NCBI RefSeq assembly: GCF_947507565.1 | Contig: NC_089192.1 | Span: 186,001-250,000, forward strand | DNA length: 64,000 nt | From: Oscarella lobularis | Lineage: Eukaryota; Porifera; Homoscleromorpha; Homosclerophorida; Oscarellidae | Direction: 5' to 3' | Part shown: positions 12,038-22,263 of the stretch, in pieces | Layout of the letters: the number at the start of each line of letters is the position of its first letter | Position numbering within the stretch: the first letter of the stretch is position 1 | Notes under the pieces: model-generated | What the model was told of the DNA's origin: nothing | The model's database searches: none | Seen by the model: the letters and a program-made list of their open reading frames with translations, nothing else | Program-made: the position numbers and the translations under genes

Positions 12038-15000
12038 ATGTCGACAAGCTCGACAGCCAGACACCCCCTGTGTTGTCATATATCACCAGTTATTAGTCTA
12101 GCACCAGAGGATGAGGACGATAGGTATATGCCTACTGCGGCTGTGATTGAAGTCGGTCAGTATCGATGGAAAGAATTAGGAGGCCTGTTGGTTTCCGCTC
12201 GCGATCTACAAGCGATCGAACAGTCAACAGCATCCAACAAGCTCCGCTTGTACAAAGCGATTACCACCTGGGAAACTAAAGAGTCCACTAGCCTAGGATC
12301 CTTGATGCATCGTATCCTTTGCGAAGAGTTCGGTATTACTAACAAGATGCTGCTACTGGCAGAGCCACGACCCTTATATTGTACAGAAGAGGCTCTCAAA
12401 GGACAGGCTACTTCGTTTGGACAGAAACTGCTCAATTCGTTTTCCACGCCAATTGGTGACAATTTCAGGATTGCAAGGGCCTGCGCTGCAGCCGGTGCTG
12501 AAAAATGGGAAGACATTGGATGTGATCTTATGCTCCCAGTTGAAAAGTTTGATAAAATCAAATGTTCATTTTCCAGCAATGAGAATCGACTTTATCACGT
12601 TCTTCTCAGCAATCCCAGAAAAACCGTTGGTGCAGTACTTGCAGCTTTTCAACGTAATTCCGTTGATGTTAAAGAAATCCAAAATGCTTTTGACCATTTG
12701 GATAGTTATGAAGCGATTTTTGAAGCGGCTTTGCAGCGTGGTGCAGTCAAAGTGAATCGCTGTCATGTCATCGTCGTTGGTCAAGACGGTACTGGGAAGT
12801 CATGCCTAGTCAATTCGCTTCTGAACGAAAAGTTTGAAGAGAACAAAGCGAGCACGGACGGCGCCGCTCATGTCACAGCTCTTGAATGGTCTCAAACAGA
12901 CAGAGCTTTCTGTCTCGACAAGATGTTTGCGCAGGCATGCTTCAGTACAGAAACATTGGGCTCAATCAAAAAAGAAGAAGAAGAACTAGAAGAATATGAC
13001 AAATATGAAGATATATATGAAGATATATATATATATGGTGATGACCTGAGTAGAAAAAGCGAGTTGTGGGTACCGCCGACGCCGTCTCCACCCACATCGC
13101 CACCTACATCGCCACCACAACGTCAAGCAAGTCTTCCTCCCAATTTTTCTTCACCTCAAACACCGCCCCCAACGCCTCTTCAAAGGTCTGTCAGCGTGAG
13201 CAGCATAACCACTCCTCGCCGGAAATATTACTTTGATGAATTGCGGAGAAAGAGCGACGAGATGGCGACATTGAATATGAAAAACATCTCGGACTTGGGT
13301 GGTCAAGAAGTCTATTTAGCTACTCACTCTGCTTTAATGCCAAACGACTCCAAATCCGTCGTTTATGTCGTCGTCACTGACATATCCAAAAAGTTATCGG
13401 ACAAAGCCACACCCAGTTTTCGTCCAAAGGAAGGCGGCAAAAGAGATTTAAGCAAAGAAATGGGCTGGGTTCGCCAAAACCGCGACTTCCTTTTGTATTG
13501 GTTTGGCGCAATCACCGTTGCTCATGATCTTCACAGCCTGAGTGAATTGAACGAATTGTCTGATGACGACGATGACACTTGTTCAGCAGCAGAAGTCAAT
13601 CTTCCGCCTGTTCTTGTCATTGGGACACATATAGATGAGCTCGAAAAGAAATTTCCAAGTGATACCGACTCAGTCAAAGAATGGCTTGAAGATCAAAAAA
13701 GTTTATTTGAGACACTGATTGATGGCAACAAAATCGTTGAACACATTTTCATTCCACGCAAGAAAAAACAGTGTAAAGAATTTGCTCAATTTATTGGCCG
13801 AATCTTTCTTGTAAACAACACACTCTCCGGCTCCTGTCTCGGCATAAAGCAAATTAAAGAGACAATTGACTCGTTCTGCAACGAACGAGTACAGCCTCTT
13901 TTTTGGGTATACTTGGAAATTTGTCTAATGGATTGGAAGAAGAACAATGGCACAGCCATCGCGAAAGTAGAAGACGTCATCACAGTCGCCCACGATCCAC
14001 AAATAGGAATTCGAAATCCTCAAGAAGTCCTTGCTGCTCTCAAGTTTCTTTCTAGTCTTGGAGTTGTCTTCTATTACCCCGATGTTCCGTCTTTGAAAGA
14101 CTACGTTTTCACTGATCCAACTTGGGTTATCAACGCACTGACGTCGTTTGTCACGGCGAGACCTCCCCTGGGAAAGTTTGAACGAGCTTTCAAAAATCTA
14201 AAGGAAACCGGCATCATGAAAATGAGTCTTATGAGGCATCGCTTCAAAAACGCCGGCCTACCGTGGGAAGACGAAAAAGAACGAAATGCCGTTATCCATT
14301 TCCTCCAGCAGCTCGACATTATCACTGATTGCGTTGCCTCAGAATCTTCAGAATTCTACTACGTTCCTTCAATTCTGACGAAAATTTTCGATGATGATCC
14401 ACTATGGAAGACTTTCGATCACGAAGGCCCGTTTCCGCCTCCTTTGCTCGTTATTCCGACGACACTGCAATTCATTCCAGAGTACCTCTTCTTTCGTCTC
14501 GTCACGCGATACCTGCGACTCTATCAAGATAAAGATTCAGTACAAGATCCGCAACTCTCTCGACACTGCTGCGTCTTCATGAGCAGCCTAACCAAACCTC
14601 GCCTACAAATTGAGCTGCTCTATCACAATCGTGGAAAATGGATTGCTCTGACCGTCGGAAAAGACAAGCGCATTCCGGCGCTGAACGACACTTCAAACGT
14701 CTTCAACGATATCAGAAGAGAGCTTCATAGGGAGATGACAGAGGTTTGCAATAAGGGGATGAAGGGATTTTCCTTTCACCTATGCTGTCAGCTAAATGCT
14801 GAAGCAGAAATTGACGTCAAAAGTATGCCCATCCTTACTGATGAATATGATCCCAGCGTGCCAGACTTATACAGTCTTAAAAAGCAAGTCCTCTTGAGCG
14901 AAAAAGAATACAATAGGATAAATCGCTGGTTCAAGTCTCACCGTTCTGATCCAAGCGCCGCCGCCGCCGCCGAATCTGACGGCAGCAATAAATTTCCCGA

Positions 15001-15277
15001 TGGCTCTTCTCCGGTAAACGATCGCTTGAAATTGGCGGTGGCTCACGTTGGTGAATCAGCGTGGGACGTTATTCTGTTGTACCTGGGCTTTAGTACTGAT
15101 TACCAAAAGCAGCTTCGTCAGGATTATGACAAAAATTACCTCAGGCTAGCAAAGGTGATTGAAGATTGGCAAAAGAGAAGTCCTGAGGTTGCTACAGTTG
15201 AAAGATTACTGAAGATTTGTGATAAATCCAAAATAGGATCACATGCAATCAAGACAGAGTACGAGCAGACACCTTGA
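12038..15277 (+). CDS. Death-domain / Roc-COR (ROCO family) GTPase
   Basis: Intronless open frame of 1,079 residues. The order is two helical regions resembling death domains (about 35-130 and 140-235: WKELGGLLVSARDLQAIEQS, then KWEDIGCDLMLPVEKFDKIK), then a Ras-of-complex domain with P-loop VVGQDGTGKS (about 246-255). An acidic and Pro/Ser-rich insert (EEEEELEEYDKYEDIYEDIY and PPTSPPTSPP) separates this from the G3 motif DLGGQEVY (about 417) and the G4-like IGTHIDEL. Next is a COR domain (about 620-930; FWVYLEICLMDWKKNN, YVFTDPTWVINALTSF). The C-terminal death domain is at about 1000-1070 (AHVGESAWDVILLYLGFSTD). This resembles the MFHAS1/DAPK1-type ROCO proteins of invertebrates, which lack a kinase. 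Signalling in innate immunity or apoptosis is inferred from the domains. Confidence 0.85.
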   Translation: MSTSSTARHPLCCHISPVISLAPEDEDDRYMPTAAVIEVGQYRWKELGGLLVSARDLQAIEQSTASNKLRLYKAITTWETKESTSLGSLMHRILCEEFGITNKMLLLAEPRPLYCTEEALKGQATSFGQKLLNSFSTPIGDNFRIARACAAAGAEKWEDIGCDLMLPVEKFDKIKCSFSSNENRLYHVLLSNPRKTVGAVLAAFQRNSVDVKEIQNAFDHLDSYEAIFEAALQRGAVKVNRCHVIVVGQDGTGKSCLVNSLLNEKFEENKASTDGAAHVTALEWSQTDRAFCLDKMFAQACFSTETLGSIKKEEEELEEYDKYEDIYEDIYIYGDDLSRKSELWVPPTPSPPTSPPTSPPQRQASLPPNFSSPQTPPPTPLQRSVSVSSITTPRRKYYFDELRRKSDEMATLNMKNISDLGGQEVYLATHSALMPNDSKSVVYVVVTDISKKLSDKATPSFRPKEGGKRDLSKEMGWVRQNRDFLLYWFGAITVAHDLHSLSELNELSDDDDDTCSAAEVNLPPVLVIGTHIDELEKKFPSDTDSVKEWLEDQKSLFETLIDGNKIVEHIFIPRKKKQCKEFAQFIGRIFLVNNTLSGSCLGIKQIKETIDSFCNERVQPLFWVYLEICLMDWKKNNGTAIAKVEDVITVAHDPQIGIRNPQEVLAALKFLSSLGVVFYYPDVPSLKDYVFTDPTWVINALTSFVTARPPLGKFERAFKNLKETGIMKMSLMRHRFKNAGLPWEDEKERNAVIHFLQQLDIITDCVASESSEFYYVPSILTKIFDDDPLWKTFDHEGPFPPPLLVIPTTLQFIPEYLFFRLVTRYLRLYQDKDSVQDPQLSRHCCVFMSSLTKPRLQIELLYHNRGKWIALTVGKDKRIPALNDTSNVFNDIRRELHREMTEVCNKGMKGFSFHLCCQLNAEAEIDVKSMPILTDEYDPSVPDLYSLKKQVLLSEKEYNRINRWFKSHRSDPSAAAAAESDGSNKFPDGSSPVNDRLKLAVAHVGESAWDVILLYLGFSTDYQKQLRQDYDKNYLRLAKVIEDWQKRSPEVATVERLLKICDKSKIGSHAIKTEYEQTP

Positions 15278-15485
15278 CCCCAATTTTTAGTTAAATAAAT
15301 CTGTATCTAAATTTATTGCAGCCAATAAAATGTTTTATGGATGACCGCCAGCCAGGTTCTACTTTACATAATTGCAAGTACTCACTATATCCGGGACAGC
15401 GCCGACAATCATAACAACCGTGTGGACACAAGGAGGACTGTTCTTCACGCCGTCACAGCGTCGTCTTTCGACCACCAAAGGCGCC

Positions 15486-17852
15486 ATGGACATTGATTTC
15501 TGCGAGACGCCGGACGCGTTTATTCTAAAACGCGGGGATTCGAGTCTTTGGTGCAGTCGAATCGACGGGCGACTCGAAGTACGACCGGCAATCGAAGAAA
15601 CAGGTCAGATGGTGGGCGTAGTGTACGGCTATCTCGGTTCGATTCGTCTCACGCCGCAATCGGACAAGAAACTGGTCGTGGTTAGTGAGTGCACGCCCCT
15701 TGGGCTGTATCCGGGACGCCAGCACATGGTTTATCGCATCGACAAAATCGCACTAATAACGCTATCCCCGTTTCCCTTTCGCGATTACGACATGTTGGGG
15801 GCGTACGCGCCGAAACGGCGCGACGTTGTCCCTAATCCAAAACTGATCGCCGATTATCAAAAAGCGCGGGGAGGCGAAAGCGAAAAAATGTCAAAAGAAA
15901 AGGAAAAAATTGAGAAACGATGTCAGGAAGAACTCCTACGCATGTTCAACGGTTCCGAATCATTCTATTTCTCCAACGATTTCGATTTGACGAAATCGTT
16001 AAATTTGAATGATGAGGAAAAAGGCGACACGCCCATCTGGCGTCAAGCCGATCCGACATATTTTTGGAACTATCACATGCTCGGCGATTTAATCGAAACG
16101 GCAAAGAAACGGGGCCCCCAAACGGAGAAACTCTACTCGCCATGGTTACTACCTATAATCCAAGGTTACATTGAAATCAACCAGCCGTTGACGGAACCGC
16201 CTCAATCGAGTCCGCAACCGCGAAAAAAACTCTCCCCTCTTCCCTTTTCACTTGCTCTCATATCGCGACGCTCTCGTTTCCGCGCGGGAACGCGCTACAA
16301 GCGTCGCGGAATCGACGCAGAGGGCCACGTGGCAAACCACGTGGAAACCGAACAAATACTTGCATACGGAAAACAGCGTTTTTCGTTCGTTCTCCTACGC
16401 GGTTCGATACCGATTTACTGGAGCCAACCGGGAACTCGCTATCGACCCCCGCCGCAACTCGATCGGACCCCGGACGAATCGCAGAGCGCATTTCGACGTC
16501 ATTTCGACGATTTAATCGCGCGCTACGATCGCGTCGTCGCGATCAACTTAGTCGAGCAAAGCGGTCGCGAGGGAATCGTCGGAAGCGCGTACGATCGTCA
16601 AGCGGAGTCGTACGACAACGAGAAGCTAGCGTGCGTTAGCTTCGACTTCCACAAACACTGCAAGGGTATGCACTACGAAAACGTCGCGCTTCTCGTCGAC
16701 AGTCTCGAATTGACTTCGAAAAAAATGCGATTTTTTTGGAAAAACGCCGATTCCGTGCTATCCCGTCAAATCGGCGTTTTTCGCGTCAATTGCATGGACT
16801 GTCTCGATCGCACAAACGTCGTCCAATCAGCCCTAGCGCGCGCGGTCCTAGAAATAATCCTATTTAAAATCTCGCTTAAAAATCCCGACGAGAATCTCGC
16901 CGCCTCTTGGACGTCGATATTCCAAGACATGTGGGCGAATAACGGCGACGCAATCAGTCGCCAATACGCCGGCACGGACGCACTCAAAGGCGATTACACG
17001 CGCACAGGCGAGCGAAAGTGGGCGGGGGTCGTACGGGACGGTCTCAACTCAGCAAATCGTTTCTACGTGAATCTCTTCCGCGATCGCTATCGTCAAGACG
17101 TCATCGACGTCATGCAAGGCGAAAGGGGCGATAGCGACGTCGATAAGGAGTGGACGATGGTAAAAGAGGAAGATCTGACGTCATTTATGAGGTATTGTCA
17201 AGATCGACTCGTCCCGGAAAACGAGGCGGCAGCTGGGGGCTGTCAAACGTGGGCTCTCTTATTAATTCAAGGGGAGGCGGGGGCGGGGGAAGAGGAGGCC
17301 GTTTTCATGGTAACGGCGATCGCTTTCTACGTCGTCAAATGCGACGTCGACGGGGAAGACGTTAAGGAATTCGAAAAGCTGCCCATAGAGGACGTAGAGC
17401 GAATTATCGTCGGTCTAGGCGACGCGGGGCGCGAGTGCATGCAAATCGAATGCGCGCACGACATTCGGCGAACGTTTACGACGCTACGATCGTCGCAGGG
17501 CGGCGACGTTCTTAAGGGGATCATAGACGCTTTAGCGAGGGTTCGAAAGGCGGAAATAGGCGTCGATACGGAGGTTATTAGGCGGAGAATTGACGCGAGA
17601 ACGGGGAAAGGGTTGGGACGGCGAGCCGTACGTTTGTCGTCGCAGTATTTGATACGGCAGAGTGCGAAAATGTTTCGCGGGGTGCGACGACGAGCGAATG
17701 CCATGTCGAGTCCCGATTTGACGCGAAAATTCGCGCAGAAAAAGAGAGAGGATTTGGGTCGAAGTCAGTTCTATGCGAAGGAGACGCCGGATTTGTTGGT
17801 GCCGGTTTTTCGCGAGAGAAACAAATCGCGAACGCAATTTCTAGATTTGTAG
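15486..17852 (+). CDS. INPP5F: SAC-domain phosphoinositide phosphatase, INPP5F/SAC2 orthologue
   Basis: Intronless frame. I choose the Met at 15486 (MDIDFCETPDAFILKRGDSS, LWCSRIDGRLEVRPA) because it matches the INPP5F N-terminus; the frame is open from 15372. The product is 788 residues. The SAC domain contains SRRSRFRAGTRYKRRGID, GHVANHVETEQIL and the CX5R(T) active site RVNCMDCLDRTNVVQSA (Cys at about residue 437). It continues MWANNGDAISRQYAGTDALK and GDYTRTGERKWAGVVRDGLN. An hSac2 homology region follows (about 600-720), and a basic tail ends RERNKSRTQFLDL. Human SAC2 is a PI4P 4-phosphatase on endosomes. The total lack of introns contrasts with neighbours whose exons average about 150 bp. 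Confidence 0.9.
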   Translation: MDIDFCETPDAFILKRGDSSLWCSRIDGRLEVRPAIEETGQMVGVVYGYLGSIRLTPQSDKKLVVVSECTPLGLYPGRQHMVYRIDKIALITLSPFPFRDYDMLGAYAPKRRDVVPNPKLIADYQKARGGESEKMSKEKEKIEKRCQEELLRMFNGSESFYFSNDFDLTKSLNLNDEEKGDTPIWRQADPTYFWNYHMLGDLIETAKKRGPQTEKLYSPWLLPIIQGYIEINQPLTEPPQSSPQPRKKLSPLPFSLALISRRSRFRAGTRYKRRGIDAEGHVANHVETEQILAYGKQRFSFVLLRGSIPIYWSQPGTRYRPPPQLDRTPDESQSAFRRHFDDLIARYDRVVAINLVEQSGREGIVGSAYDRQAESYDNEKLACVSFDFHKHCKGMHYENVALLVDSLELTSKKMRFFWKNADSVLSRQIGVFRVNCMDCLDRTNVVQSALARAVLEIILFKISLKNPDENLAASWTSIFQDMWANNGDAISRQYAGTDALKGDYTRTGERKWAGVVRDGLNSANRFYVNLFRDRYRQDVIDVMQGERGDSDVDKEWTMVKEEDLTSFMRYCQDRLVPENEAAAGGCQTWALLLIQGEAGAGEEEAVFMVTAIAFYVVKCDVDGEDVKEFEKLPIEDVERIIVGLGDAGRECMQIECAHDIRRTFTTLRSSQGGDVLKGIIDALARVRKAEIGVDTEVIRRRIDARTGKGLGRRAVRLSSQYLIRQSAKMFRGVRRRANAMSSPDLTRKFAQKKREDLGRSQFYAKETPDLLVPVFRERNKSRTQFLDL

Positions 17853-18049
17853 GGTGACTACGTTTAATTTCGCTTGCCTTTTTACTGTATTTGTCTTCGG
17901 AGTTTCTGTCGCTTCTCCTTTTATTTTCATAGAAATAAACGGTTCTTTTGCTCGACCCATCGCCTTTAGCTCCGCTTTCGAAAAAACGCCTATTCTTTAG
18001 AACTTTCGCACGTTTTTTCGCGTAGAAATTACATGACTAACCTTTCTCT

Positions 18050-20726
18050 CTATCGTACTATCCCCGGACTATTTCCATTCGCAACCAAAAGATGTAGAAG
18101 TAGTAAATCGAGAAGGCAATACAATAAATGCCTAAGCGAATCTATACTCACTTTTTCTCTATGCGAAATCGCTTACCTATTGATTTGAGCATCTTGCAAC
18201 GACTCAAGCAAACCGCGGAGTCCTTCATCAAACGTCGAAGGACCAATAGCCAATCGTACGACAACTAAAACGCGCCAATAAGACGTACTCTACCCTAGGA
18301 CCCGCCCTCTTTTACCAGGTACAAAATCGCGTAAATAATTATAAGCCATTTGCTTCGCTTTCGCTTTTTCGTCTGCACTCGCCTCCTCCTCGCCTTCGCG
18401 AAGCTTTCCCTCCGGCCACAGGGACTCCCTGAGTAATCGTAAGTAATGAATCCATCTAGCTTCGGTCAAAACGTCCTGTAGCTCTCGATTTATAAGCCTA
18501 GGATGAAATACTCGCTTACGAAACTAATTTTCGACGTTTTACCTATCGACTAAGCTTCCAAAAACATTTAGGAAAATATCTTGGACGCCGTGGCGACGAA
18601 GCCAGACGTTTTTCCCGTCTAAAGCTTCGGCCCCAAGCGAAAATATTCCATCGCAAAGAGCCGAATCTTGTAGGGAAACTACAAGACGGTCTAAGATTAA
18701 AATACCACTAAAAATTCACGCGTGCCTTTGTGAGATTTGAGATTATGAATTAGTTGATCTGTGAGTCGCGGAATGGGAGTCGCCGCCGCTTCGTGAAGCC
18801 ACGATTTCGATAGGAGATACGCGTGAAAGTATTGCATAGCCAAATAGGAAGATTTTTCCGCGGGAACGTTCGCACTTTTGCCGCGCATAGACTTTATAAT
18901 GGGAAGGCCTAAGGGAACGTATTACTTCCTCCTACGTCATTATTTCCACTCGTTTCACCTTCTCTAATATTTATCTTTGCTTTATTGAGAGCGCCGGAGA
19001 GACCGGCAATAAACTAAGGTGAATGCGGGTAAAGATCGCCTCTTTAGTCTGGTCAAACGTACGGAATTTGTCCGCTTCCTCAACCCGACAAACGCCACTT
19101 GCGGATCCTTATCGAAAGCAAGAAACTCTTTGAGTACATTACTATTCCTCACCGGAGGCTTCGACAAAAGTATCTGGGGAGGAGACTCGCGATTAATTAA
19201 AACGCTATCGCGACTTTCTACGTGCATTTACGTGTAAATAGGCTTCCAAGTGAACTCGCCTCTGATTCAAAAAGACGTCGTCTGACTTAGCAAATGGATT
19301 AAGACCGCGAAAACGACCTCTAGCCGGCAACTGGACCCCTTCAATCAAAACGCAAGATTACCTCCTATAATTATATCTAGTCGGGTCGGATTATTACTTT
19401 TGACTAGGTGGCCAAAGGCGCTCGATTTCAGCGCTTTGTCTAAGCTGATGAATTCGCTATAGCGACGAAAAACGGATTGCGACAAAACTACGTCTCCGTC
19501 CTCGGCACTCGTCTTCCAAATCGCGTCCGAGTACTAGGAGGTTTGTTTTGTATAAAAAATTCGCTTACTGTAGTAGTAGTATCAACGCCTACCTTAATCG
19601 CGAATACTTTGAAATCGCCTTGCACTATTGTTTCTACGTGAGTAATGGCTAACATGTGGGAAAAATCGTGCACGTGATCGGGCGGCGGTACGGTGACGCG
19701 CGATATATCGTGAATAACCGGCGAAAAGTCATTCGAATCGTCGCCCACGAGAACGTCATCGACAGAATTGGATCTCGACTCGTCGTACTCGTCAAAAGAC
19801 GTGGGCGTGGCACGCGAGGAAGACAACGGGGTATCATTATAATTATCAGAGAAAAGAACGTCGTCGTCGACGACGTTCTCTTTCGTGGTCACGTGATTTA
19901 TTTCATCCGGGACTTCCTCGTCGTCGAGACGACGTAATTCGGCTTTGAGTTCGGGCGAGAGTTTTTCGAGAACGTCGACGACGATTCGATTGACGTTTAG
20001 AGGTTGGGAAAAGTGATCGATGAGAGAGATGAGAGCGTTTGAGGCGAGCGCGTCATTGAGAAGAAAGGCCCCGCCCACGCAGTCTGCTTCATTTTGCGAG
20101 AGAACGAGTTCAAGGAGAATGTTGAGGAGAATTCGAATGTGATTCTGTTCGCTTGAACGGGATCCTGACGTGAGTCCCGGATGTATTTTTGTAGATTGCG
20201 CGTACACTTCCCATCGATTTTTATAGGGCGTGGTTTTCTGAAAATGAGTCACGTGATCGGAAAAAAGAAGGAGGACGTCGCGCACGAGATGATTCGTCGG
20301 AATTTGACGAAGTAAATTGAAGATTTGATTTGTAGCGCACGCTAGAAGGCGACGCGTTTCGGCGGGAAAGCGAGCGTCGTCGCCCAAGTCGGTGAACCAG
20401 CTTTCGACAAAGTCCTGGATGATTAATTCGTTCGTTCGCTTCGCTTCGTTTTCGAGTCGTTTCGGGAGTTCGGAGCGATCTTTGAAGGCGTGGCGTCGTC
20501 TTTGAAGTTTTTCTCGCGTCGGCGATTGGACGAGGCGCTCGCCGAGCTCCAGAAGGGCGGCGCTCGCCGATTTCACCGAATCGGTTCGTTTTCGGCAGAT
20601 CGCGGCAAATGCTATGCCGGAGAACGTGAAAAATATTGCGAGACAGAAGCTGACGACATCCACGAGCGCGAGAACGAAGAGAAACGCGAGAAAAGTGGTC
20701 GTCGCAAGAATCATCCGACGAATCAC
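18050..20726 (-). CDS. SNX19: Sorting nexin 19-like (PXA, PX and nexin-C domains)
   Basis: Starts at 20726 with one or two N-terminal membrane segments (FLAFLFVLALVDVVSFCLAI). A PXA domain follows (NELIIQDFVESWFTDLGDDA, HLVRDVLLLFSDHVTHFQKT, SEQNHIRILLNILLELVLSQ). After an acidic linker comes a PX domain split over small exons (DFKVFAIKV, RRYSEFISLDKALKSS, LPARGRFRG, VLKEFLAFDKD). The nexin-C region reads ILVLDRLVVSLQDSAL, WLRRHGVQDIFLNVFGSLV and, last, LLYCLLDLLLLHLLVANGNS, with a stop at 18050. The N-terminal anchor plus PXA-PX-nexin C without an RGS domain points to SNX19 rather than SNX13/14/25. SNX19 works at endolysosome-ER contacts. It is divergent from the bZIP gene, with only 65 bp between start codons. 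Confidence 0.78.
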
Positions 20727-20791
20727 GAGATGGTTAGCGCGAGTAGGATTAACACGTGACGTGACGTAAGTGTCTCGATCGATTCGGATCG
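20727..20791. promoter_or_regulatory. 65-bp divergent promoter with tandem CRE-like sites
   Basis: Between the start codons of SNX19 (minus) and the CREBL2-like gene (plus). It contains CACGTGACGTGACGTAAG at 20753-20770: an E-box CACGTG overlapping two TGACGT half sites, the second as TGACGTAA. CREB/ATF-class bZIP proteins bind TGACGT, so the bZIP gene may regulate itself. The motif is seen directly; binding is inferred. Confidence 0.5.
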
Positions 20792-21148
20792 ATGCACGCT
20801 GCTGCTTTCTCTAAAAGAAAGCGAATACCGTCTGGCTCAGTGAATATGGACGAAGAGGCAAAGTTGATGCGCAGTCGAGTGAGTGCCAGAGACTGCCGAG
20901 CGAGAAAGAAACAGCGCTACCAAAAGCTCGAGGCGATGGTCGAGGAAAAGGAGAAATCCATCATAGATCTACGTAAAGAATTGCAACAAGTAAGCACAGA
21001 AAAAAGCGATATGACACCTCCGTTTTTACGGTGTGGCGTCACAAGTGTACTGCGCATGCCTACTGGTAATTCCCGAGTCCCTATAAAACGTCTGTTTTCT
21101 TCGACACAGCTCTACGACGACTGCGTAAAATTGGATTCGACTTGCTAA
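20792..21148 (+). CDS. CREBL2: CREBL2-like bZIP transcription factor
   Basis: Two exons, 20792-20989 and 21110-21148. The basic region and zipper start read DEEAKLMRSRVSARDCRARK, KQRYQKLEAMVEEKEKSIID and LRKELQQ. This matches CREBL2 (ERSRQSARECRARKKLRYQYLEELV), including the SARxCRARKK basic signature. Exon 2 adds LYDDCVKLDSTC and a stop, like the YKQWCMAMDQG that follows in CREBL2 but shorter. The first Met at 20792 or the later one near 20846 could be used. The 120-bp intron is a multiple of three and has no in-frame stop, so intron retention would add 40 residues. The zipper is very short, suggesting heterodimers. Confidence 0.8.
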   Translation: MHAAAFSKRKRIPSGSVNMDEEAKLMRSRVSARDCRARKKQRYQKLEAMVEEKEKSIIDLRKELQQVSTEKSDMTPPFLRCGVTSVLRMPTGNSRVPIKRLFSSTQLYDDCVKLDSTC

Positions 21149-21406
21149 GGTTCGAAGATATAAACAACTTTTCACTACTTACGTGGCAGCGGACGGCGTA
21201 CAGAGCGAATTTATACCCTAGGCATACGCATTTGAATTTCTACAATAGCAAAATTAGATTAACCTTTTTTGTTTTTTCAATAAAATCATTAACTAACTGG
21301 CTGGTACAGTACAGTCTAAGCGGTCACGTGTCAGTGTGACTCACTTTCGCTTCAGCGTGTTTATTCTTGTAGCTAAGAGGCTGCACTGCCCTTGGTCGAC
21401 TTTCTG

Positions 21407-22115
21407 ATGATTGAACCCAGTGAAAATCGAGTAAGAATGGGTGGTGCAAGGGTATTTGTCCGCGTTTTGACGTGGAGGCGTGATGCAGCTGCAAGAGGCT
21501 CTCAGAGCGAACAGATCGTGGAAGGAGCAGTACGAAAGATTCACTAAGGACAGTGAAAGTACTATAGAAAAACTGAAAGAGGAAAGGCGTCAAAACCGAG
21601 AAAAAATCGAGCGTCTCACTGCAGAACTGCAACGGCAATCTGGAAGCAAATTGCACACTTTAGAATTACAAAACGAAACGATGCATGGGAAATTAAATTA
21701 CCTGAGTAGCAAATTCGATGAAGTGCAAGCGGAATGTGACGAATTGAGAAGAAAAAACGAAAGACTTGGCAGAGAAATTAGAGAATACAGACAAGAGGCA
21801 GAAATGCAAAGGCATCAAGTAAAAAACTTACATAGCTAATAGTCTTCAGAAAATACGGGACTCTTTTGCAGTCTGCTACATTTCAAGAAGACTTCGAAAG
21901 AGAGAGAGCGGAGAAAAAGGAACTACAGCAAAAGAACAGGCAACTTCACAGTCAAGTCCAGAAACTGACTGGCGAGAGAAAAACGCTTCGCGAAGACGCG
22001 GAACTACTAAGAGGACAGGTAAAGAAATTAATAAAAAATGAATATCAAAAAATGAATATTTTTCTAGTTGGCAATGTATGACCCTTACTTCAAAAAGACC
22101 AGCAAAAGACACTAG
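21407..22115 (+). CDS. Short coiled-coil protein with UBAN-like motif (ABIN/optineurin/NEMO related)
   Basis: Four exons: about 21407-21430 (MIEPSENR), about 21484-21819, about 21872-22017 and about 22070-22115. The protein is almost entirely coiled coil (SWKEQYERFTKDSESTIEKL, ELQNETMHGKLNYLSSKFDE). It contains SATFQEDFERERAEKKELQQ, which aligns with the ubiquitin-binding UBAN motif of TNIP1 (FEEDFQRERSDRERM). The end, LAMYDPYFKKTSKRH, resembles the short region after UBAN in ABINs. At about 180 residues it is far shorter than human TNIP1. No zinc finger is seen. A role in linear-ubiquitin sensing in NF-kB control is inferred from the motif alone. Confidence 0.65.
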
Positions 22116-22263
22116 TAGATAGAATTGGCTCATTGTAACAACTCGTTTGCACATTTATTGGCCAACTCAATTCATATCAAATAGGCTACCTCTGCATTAT
22201 CTAATCAACCAATCATTTTTCTTCCGATGGTTTCACATAAACCCCTTCCTATGATGATGATGA

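Noticed and set aside
21324-21656. Minus-strand 110-codon frame
   Set aside because: Complement of the UBAN gene's coiled-coil exon and flanking sequence.
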